This document shows positions 6,127 to 9,279 of a stretch of DNA of 9,279 nt, piece after piece (position 1 is the first letter of the stretch; each line of letters begins with the position of its first letter). The DNA is taken from assembly GCA_015655225.1 (NCBI GenBank), contig JAATFK010000482.1:1-9279 (forward strand), read 5' to 3'. Below the pieces are notes generated by a model. It made no database searches, had not been told where the DNA came from, and worked only from the letters and a program-made list of their open reading frames with translations. The position numbers and the translations under genes are program-made. Source of the DNA: Solirubrobacterales bacterium (GTDB taxonomy: Bacteria; Actinomycetota; Thermoleophilia; Solirubrobacterales; Solirubrobacteraceae).

Positions 6127-6993
6127 TCAGCCGAGCGGGATGCGGAACGGACCATTCGTGAGCGTCACCGGGCCCGGGCCTCCCTGGACCGTCACCGTCG
6201 CGCCCGCCGGGAGCGAGGCGGTGCCGGTCAGCGTGCCGCTCGCGGGGACGACGACCGAGACCAGCAGCTGCACGGAGATGGGACCGAGCTGTCCCGCGAC
6301 GACCGTCAGCGCGCTCGGGCCGAGCGTGATGCCGCCGACGCCGGTCTGACCGACCTGGTTCGCGGGCTCCTGGATGCTGTCGACCTGCGAGCCGGGCGGG
6401 CTCGAGTCGGGGGCGTTGAAGTCGAACGTCCCGTTGCTCGGCGAGATCCCCACCGTCCCGGCCGCGGGGGCCGTGACGGTGAAGAGCAGCCCGGCCTCGA
6501 CCGTTCCGCTGTCGATGAACAGCGACGCGCGGCCGAACGTCGTCACGCCTCTGTCCGCCCGCGGCACGAAGGAGTGCAGCGACGGCGACTTCGTCGTCGT
6601 CAGCCGTCTCACGCGGTACGTGAGCGTGTGGGTGTGAGCGTCGTAGCGGGGACGACGCAGCTCGAGCAGCGCCACGTCACGCGAGGCGGGCGCGTCGGTC
6701 ACCTCGAGCGCCGCGTTCGGCGGATCGGCGCCGAAGGTCCGCGCGAAGCCGCTCGCGAAGGCGCGCGTCGTCTCCGCGCTGCCGACCCGCTGCGGCCGGT
6801 CCGTGAAGGTCGTGGTGCGCGGGGCGACGCCTCTCAGCACGAGCGTCGAGCCCCGCAGGACGCCACTCTGCGCTTGCTGGAGGTACAGGTTCGAGGTCGG
6901 CGCGGGCGCCGCCGCGGCGGTCGCGGCGGGCGCGAGGGAGACCGCCGCGCCGAGCGCGGTCGCGGCCAGGAGGAGACGGGAGCGAGGGTTCAT
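6127..6993 (-). CDS. Secreted protein of unknown function with TDRPQR and FGADPPNAAL motifs
   Basis: A 288-residue protein starting MNPRSRLLLAATALG, a clear Sec signal peptide (basic N-terminus, hydrophobic 7-22, Ala-rich cleavage region near 23-30). The first half has strand-like segments with TTFTDRPQRVGS (61-72), FGADPPNAALEV (87-98) and LLELRRPRYDAHTHTLTYRV (109-128). I associate the pattern of a DRP motif, then DPPNAAL, then a strand reading xVELxxPxYD, with secreted or lipoprotein families in varied bacteria, but recall no name or function. The second half is Gly/Ser/Thr/Pro/Val-rich and probably a beta sandwich (about 165-288). There are no cysteines, catalytic motif or C-terminal anchor. 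An in-frame ATG at 7113 would add 40 residues and overlap the upstream gene's stop by ATGA. It would bury the signal peptide, and TACCGT lies 7 bases before ATG 6993, so 6993 is preferred. Confidence 0.8.
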   Translation of the reverse strand: MNPRSRLLLAATALGAAVSLAPAATAAAAPAPTSNLYLQQAQSGVLRGSTLVLRGVAPRTTTFTDRPQRVGSAETTRAFASGFARTFGADPPNAALEVTDAPASRDVALLELRRPRYDAHTHTLTYRVRRLTTTKSPSLHSFVPRADRGVTTFGRASLFIDSGTVEAGLLFTVTAPAAGTVGISPSNGTFDFNAPDSSPPGSQVDSIQEPANQVGQTGVGGITLGPSALTVVAGQLGPISVQLLVSVVVPASGTLTGTASLPAGATVTVQGGPGPVTLTNGPFRIPLG

Positions 6994-7000
6994 GCGCCAC

Positions 7001-7006
7001 ACGGTA
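7001..7006 (-). promoter_or_regulatory. -10-like hexamer TACCGT, leaderless-type promoter of the secreted protein
   Basis: On the minus strand TACCGT ends 7 bases before ATG 6993. It supports this start over the ATG at 7113 and suggests the gene has its own promoter in the 116-base gap downstream of the 7110-7568 gene. Confidence 0.4.
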
Positions 7007-7109
7007 GGCGCGCCCGCCCCACGCGCGCGGCGCACGTCGACGGATTGACGAGGCTCTCGAGCCCGAGGATGGGGCGCTGGCACGGACGCCGGCTCAGCGT
7101 CGCGGCTCG

Positions 7110-7568
7110 TCATCGGGTCGTCACCAGGAGCGGGCAGGTCCTGCTCGCCTGCGGCGGCCCGGCCAGCAGGAACTCTGTGATCACGATGTCGTCGCGCGAC
7201 GTGCAGTACGAGCCGCGATGGCGCGCCGGCCGGTGCGCGAAGGCGTCCGCTCGCTCCGACGGCGACGCGTAGCCGAGGACCATGACGAAGCCGCCGAGGT
7301 TGTGGCAGACCACGGTCGTCACGCCCGTGGCGGACGCGGTCAGCGCACGCGGCACCTCTCTCGGGATCGACGCGACGGCGTCCCGGGTCGTCGTCGTGGA
7401 GAGACAGCCGACGTCGCTGAGGAAGTCCTGCGCCCGCTTCGTCGTCGTCGGCGGACGGGAGTCGTCACCGGTCACGAGCAGCGCGACGACGACGCCGATC
7501 GCGACGACCGTCGCGGCGATCAGGCCCGGACGTGTCCAACGCGCCCGGCGAGCGTGTTCACGTGCCAC
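7110..7568 (-). CDS. Single-pass membrane-anchored protein, function unknown
   Basis: A 152-residue protein beginning at GTG. A basic N-terminus (REHARRARW, 3-11) is followed by one hydrophobic segment (about 15-33, PGLIAATVVAIGVVVALLVTG), then a Thr-rich stretch and a soluble domain of about 110 residues. The positive-inside rule puts the domain outside the membrane. Four cysteines at 55, 88, 122 and 145 could form two disulfides, fitting an extracytoplasmic location. The segment VMVLGYASPSERADAF (95-110) followed by SRDDIVITEFL (124-134) looks like strand-helix-strand but I recognise no family. Start choice: the frame is open back to the TGA at 7608-7610 with no ATG; GTG 7568 has a CATGCT hexamer 6 bases before it. 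It lies between two other exported proteins on the same strand. Confidence 0.72.
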   Translation of the reverse strand: MAREHARRARWTRPGLIAATVVAIGVVVALLVTGDDSRPPTTTKRAQDFLSDVGCLSTTTTRDAVASIPREVPRALTASATGVTTVVCHNLGGFVMVLGYASPSERADAFAHRPARHRGSYCTSRDDIVITEFLLAGPPQASRTCPLLVTTR

Positions 7569-7574
7569 ATCGCG

Positions 7575-7580
7575 AGCATG
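7575..7580 (-). promoter_or_regulatory. Weak -10-like hexamer CATGCT before the membrane-anchored protein
   Basis: On the minus strand CATGCT ends 6 bases before GTG 7568, the same spacing as CATACT before the regulator. The match is weak and read-through from the gene upstream (39-base gap) is an alternative. Confidence 0.25.
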
Positions 7581-7607
7581 CCCACCCCTCGCGCCTCCAC
7601 GCCTCGA

Positions 7608-8075
7608 TCAGCCGACCCGCGTCGCCTTCCAGGTGACGGTTCCGGTGTCGCAGGTGACCGGACCGTTGCCGAGGTCGCTCACGGCGCTGGTGCGGAAGCT
7701 GCCCGTCGCCTTGGCGCCCTTGAGCGTCGCGACGAAGCTCTCGTCCGGGTCCTTCTGGCGGTAGGCGAAGCGTCCCGCGGCGGAGAGGAATCCGTTCGGG
7801 ATCGGGTAGACGCCGGCATCCGTGAGCGGACCGCCGCCGCAGCTCTGGCTCGCGTGCGGATAGGTCACCGCGATGAAGCAGTGCTGGGCGGACGAGGTCC
7901 CGCAGTGGTTCGACGCCGTGTGCGCCTGCACCTTGAACTTGAACGTCTGCCCCTGCGAGGTCGTCGCCTTGTACGTCCCCGTCTTGTAGGAGACGGATCT
8001 CGCGCCGGCCGCCACCGACACCAGCGCCAGCAGGAGGCCGACGCCGACGAGCAGCTTCACGTTGCGCAGCACCAC
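7608..8075 (-). CDS. Small secreted beta-rich protein, function unknown
   Basis: A 155-residue protein from GTG 8075, beginning with a Sec signal peptide (basic RNVK, hydrophobic 8-22, cleavage likely near AAGA/RS at 23-27). The mature part is short strands: a start-of-fold motif GTYKATTSQGQTFKFKVQ (33-50), four clustered cysteines (58, 66, 79, 142) that may pair, and a closing segment with GSFRTSAVS (125-133) and CDTGTVTWKAT (142-152). I associate the pattern of GxYxxxTSQGxxFxFxV opening and CxTGxxxWxA closing with small secreted proteins of Solirubrobacterales-like actinobacteria, with no known function. It shares its reading frame with the next gene, separated by one TGA and 13 sense codons; with a separate hydrophobic anchor there, a fused product seems unlikely. 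Confidence 0.78.
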   Translation of the reverse strand: MVLRNVKLLVGVGLLLALVSVAAGARSVSYKTGTYKATTSQGQTFKFKVQAHTASNHCGTSSAQHCFIAVTYPHASQSCGGGPLTDAGVYPIPNGFLSAAGRFAYRQKDPDESFVATLKGAKATGSFRTSAVSDLGNGPVTCDTGTVTWKATRVG

Positions 8076-8081
8076 GCGGTC

Positions 8082-8087
8082 AACCTA
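8082..8087 (-). promoter_or_regulatory. -10-like hexamer TAGGTT, leaderless-type promoter of the small secreted protein
   Basis: On the minus strand TAGGTT ends 6 bases before GTG 8075. A hexamer with a central GAC (GAGACG) lies 17 bases upstream, a poor but possible -35 box. No Shine-Dalgarno fits, and the arrangement supports the GTG start. Confidence 0.42.
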
Positions 8088-8147
8088 CTCCCGCGACCGC
8101 CCCGCGTCTCGCACGAGCGCGCAGACTTTCCGGACGAGAGCGCGCCC

Positions 8148-9279
8148 TCACGGCTCGGTGTGGACGACCACCTCGGCGATGTACGGCCGGTCGGCGCGGA
8201 TCTCCTCCTCCAGCTCGCTCGCGAGCGCGTGCGCGTCGGTGAGGCTACGGTCGCCGATCCCGACCGTGACGAAGACGACGAGGCCGGTCGAGGTCTGCAC
8301 CAGCTCCAGCTCGCGGGGTGGATCGCCGAGGCGCGCCGCGATCAGGGCCTCGATCGAGGCGCGCGCCTCGGTGTGCTCGATCGCGTCGCCGGTCTGCGCC
8401 GCGATCGGCCGTTCGAGCGGTTCGAGATGGGTCAGGACGCTGCTGACCTCGGGGTCGCGCGCGACGGCGTCCTCGATCCGCTCGGCGGTCGCGTGCGCCT
8501 CCGCGAGCGAGAGGTCGTCCGGCAGCTTGAGGTGCAGCGAGACGGTCGCGTGCCCGTCGTGCTCGAAGATCGCGATGTCGTGCGCCTCGCGCACGAGCGG
8601 CTCGCTCATCGCGGCGGCGAGCACGCGGTCGCGCAGGATCAGGTCGCGCTGGCGCGGCTCGACGTGGACGACCACGTCGCTGCCGGGCAGCACCGCGCGG
8701 ATCGCGCGCTCGATCTGGTCCGCGCTCGCGTGGCCGGCGATCACGGCCTCGCCCGGCGGGACCGCGACGACCACGTCGGCGAAGTAGCGGCCCGCCGACT
8801 CGCGCACGCGCAGCCGCCGCAGCTCGATGTCCGGACCGAGAGCCGTGATCGCCGCCTCGGCCTGCGCCTGGGCCTCCTCGGGCGTGCGGTCCATCAGCAC
8901 GCGCGCGTTCTCCAGGATCAGCCGGCCGGCGGCGCTGAAGATGATCACGGCGACCAGCAGCGCGGCGATCGCGTCGCCGTCCTCGAAGCCCGCTCTGACG
9001 AGCACGACCCCGACGAGGACCGCGACCGAGCCGGCGAGGTCGCCGGCGAAGTGGAACGCGTTGGAGCGCAGCGCGGCGCTCCCGTATCTGGTCGCCGAGG
9101 CGATCGACACGCTGATGCGGCTGATGTCGACGAGGATCGCGATCCCGATCACGACGAACACGTACCAGGCCGGCGTGAAGCTCTCCCCACTGCCGGTGAG
9201 GCGCCCGATCGCCTCGATCGTGACGACGATCCCACCGCCGCTCAGGATCGCCGCCTCGCCGAGCGCCGCCAGGTTCTCC
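8148..9279 (-). CDS. Cation diffusion facilitator (CDF) metal-efflux transporter with three C-terminal domains; N-terminus off window
   Basis: Proton-coupled export of divalent metals such as Zn(II) or Fe(II) across the cytoplasmic membrane is the family role. The last 376 residues are visible (residue 1 = codon 9276-9278), running off the right edge without a start. Four membrane segments, matching TM3-TM6, are near 3-25, 39-58, 75-95 and 103-122. TM5 carries HFAGD (His76, Asp80), the family's HxxxD transport-site half; the TM2 half is outside the window. After TM6 a standard CDF has one ferredoxin-like domain of about 80 residues; here there are about 246 residues forming three successive copies (about 131-208, 215-287, 304-376), each with a His in the second helix and a last strand ending VHVEP, THLEP or VHTEP. 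The first copy (GHASADQIERAI, GSDVVVHVEP) most resembles E. coli YiiP. The metal cannot be assigned without TM2. Confidence 0.92.
   Translation of the reverse strand, partial: ENLAALGEAAILSGGGIVVTIEAIGRLTGSGESFTPAWYVFVVIGIAILVDISRISVSIASATRYGSAALRSNAFHFAGDLAGSVAVLVGVVLVRAGFEDGDAIAALLVAVIIFSAAGRLILENARVLMDRTPEEAQAQAEAAITALGPDIELRRLRVRESAGRYFADVVVAVPPGEAVIAGHASADQIERAIRAVLPGSDVVVHVEPRQRDLILRDRVLAAAMSEPLVREAHDIAIFEHDGHATVSLHLKLPDDLSLAEAHATAERIEDAVARDPEVSSVLTHLEPLERPIAAQTGDAIEHTEARASIEALIAARLGDPPRELELVQTSTGLVVFVTVGIGDRSLTDAHALASELEEEIRADRPYIAEVVVHTEP
8151..8888 (-). repeat. Three tandem copies of the CDF cytoplasmic domain (protein-level repeat)
   Basis: Copy 1 spans about 8655-8888, copy 2 about 8418-8636, copy 3 about 8151-8369. 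They are diverged at DNA level but share a helix with (A/G)HA followed by acidic and Ile/Leu positions, and a terminal strand V-x-x-H-x-E-P. Using the visible residue numbering, copy 2 holds His233, His249, His262, His284 and Glu286; copies 1 and 3 keep only the equivalents of the last three. Confidence 0.75.

Noticed and set aside
4602..6161. Plus-strand open frame of 519 codons across cobF and the aldo/keto reductase
   Set aside because: It runs antisense to cobF and out of frame through the reductase, with biased Arg/Ala composition and no recognisable domain.
7568..7610. Stop-codon read-through joining the secreted protein and the next gene in the same frame
   Set aside because: The two are in frame with a single TGA between, but the second has its own hydrophobic anchor and a possible -10 box; chance frame agreement is one in three.
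8108..8147. Terminator or repeat in the gap downstream of the CDF gene's neighbour (CTCGCACGAG hairpin, two GAGCGCGC copies at 8115 and 8138)
   Set aside because: The hairpin is only 4 bp with a 2-base loop, no T-run follows, and short GC repeats are expected by chance in this composition.

Overview
The window is very GC-rich, gene-dense chromosomal DNA with no stretch over 300 bases lacking a gene. It carries ten protein genes, two of them cut by the window edges. I saw no RNA gene, insertion sequence, CRISPR array or prophage. Third-position G/C bias, GTG starts, weak Shine-Dalgarno sites and many -10-like hexamers 6-7 bases before start codons point to an actinobacterium. The gene types (a Tat-less cysteine formate dehydrogenase, CobF, MmyB-like regulator, small secreted proteins with a TSQGQ-type beta-rich core) suggest Thermoleophilia/Solirubrobacterales. 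That placement is an inference from general familiarity, not a search.

Left part (1-2923, minus strand): the first 612 residues of a molybdenum/tungsten formate dehydrogenase catalytic subunit (1-1836). Directly upstream, and overlapping it by ATGA, is a small unnamed protein gene (1833-2069 or -2111). Before that is a short-chain dehydrogenase (2141-2923).

Centre (2924-6102): a plus-strand MmyB-type helix-turn-helix regulator diverges from the SDR across a 94-base intergenic region containing an 11-bp palindrome. A metal-binding cupin of the (R)-hydroxynitrile-lyase-like type follows the regulator closely. The likely reading is a regulator-controlled SDR/cupin module for small carbonyl or reactive compounds. 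Next come a convergent cobF (precorrin-6A synthase, cobalamin pathway), overlapping the cupin by 8 bases, and a divergent aldo/keto reductase of the AKR13 type sharing a 55-base intergenic region with cobF.

Right part (6127-9279, minus strand): three consecutive exported or membrane-anchored proteins of unknown function (6127-6993, 7110-7568, 7608-8075). Then comes the C-terminal 376 residues of a cation diffusion facilitator transporter (8148-9279) with three successive copies of the cytoplasmic ferredoxin-like domain instead of one.

Most of the window is ordinary metabolism. The observations most worth a second look are the triplicated CDF cytoplasmic domain with only the middle copy carrying the full ligand set, the small protein coupled to formate dehydrogenase, the repeated leaderless-type promoter arrangement, and the unnamed envelope-protein row.
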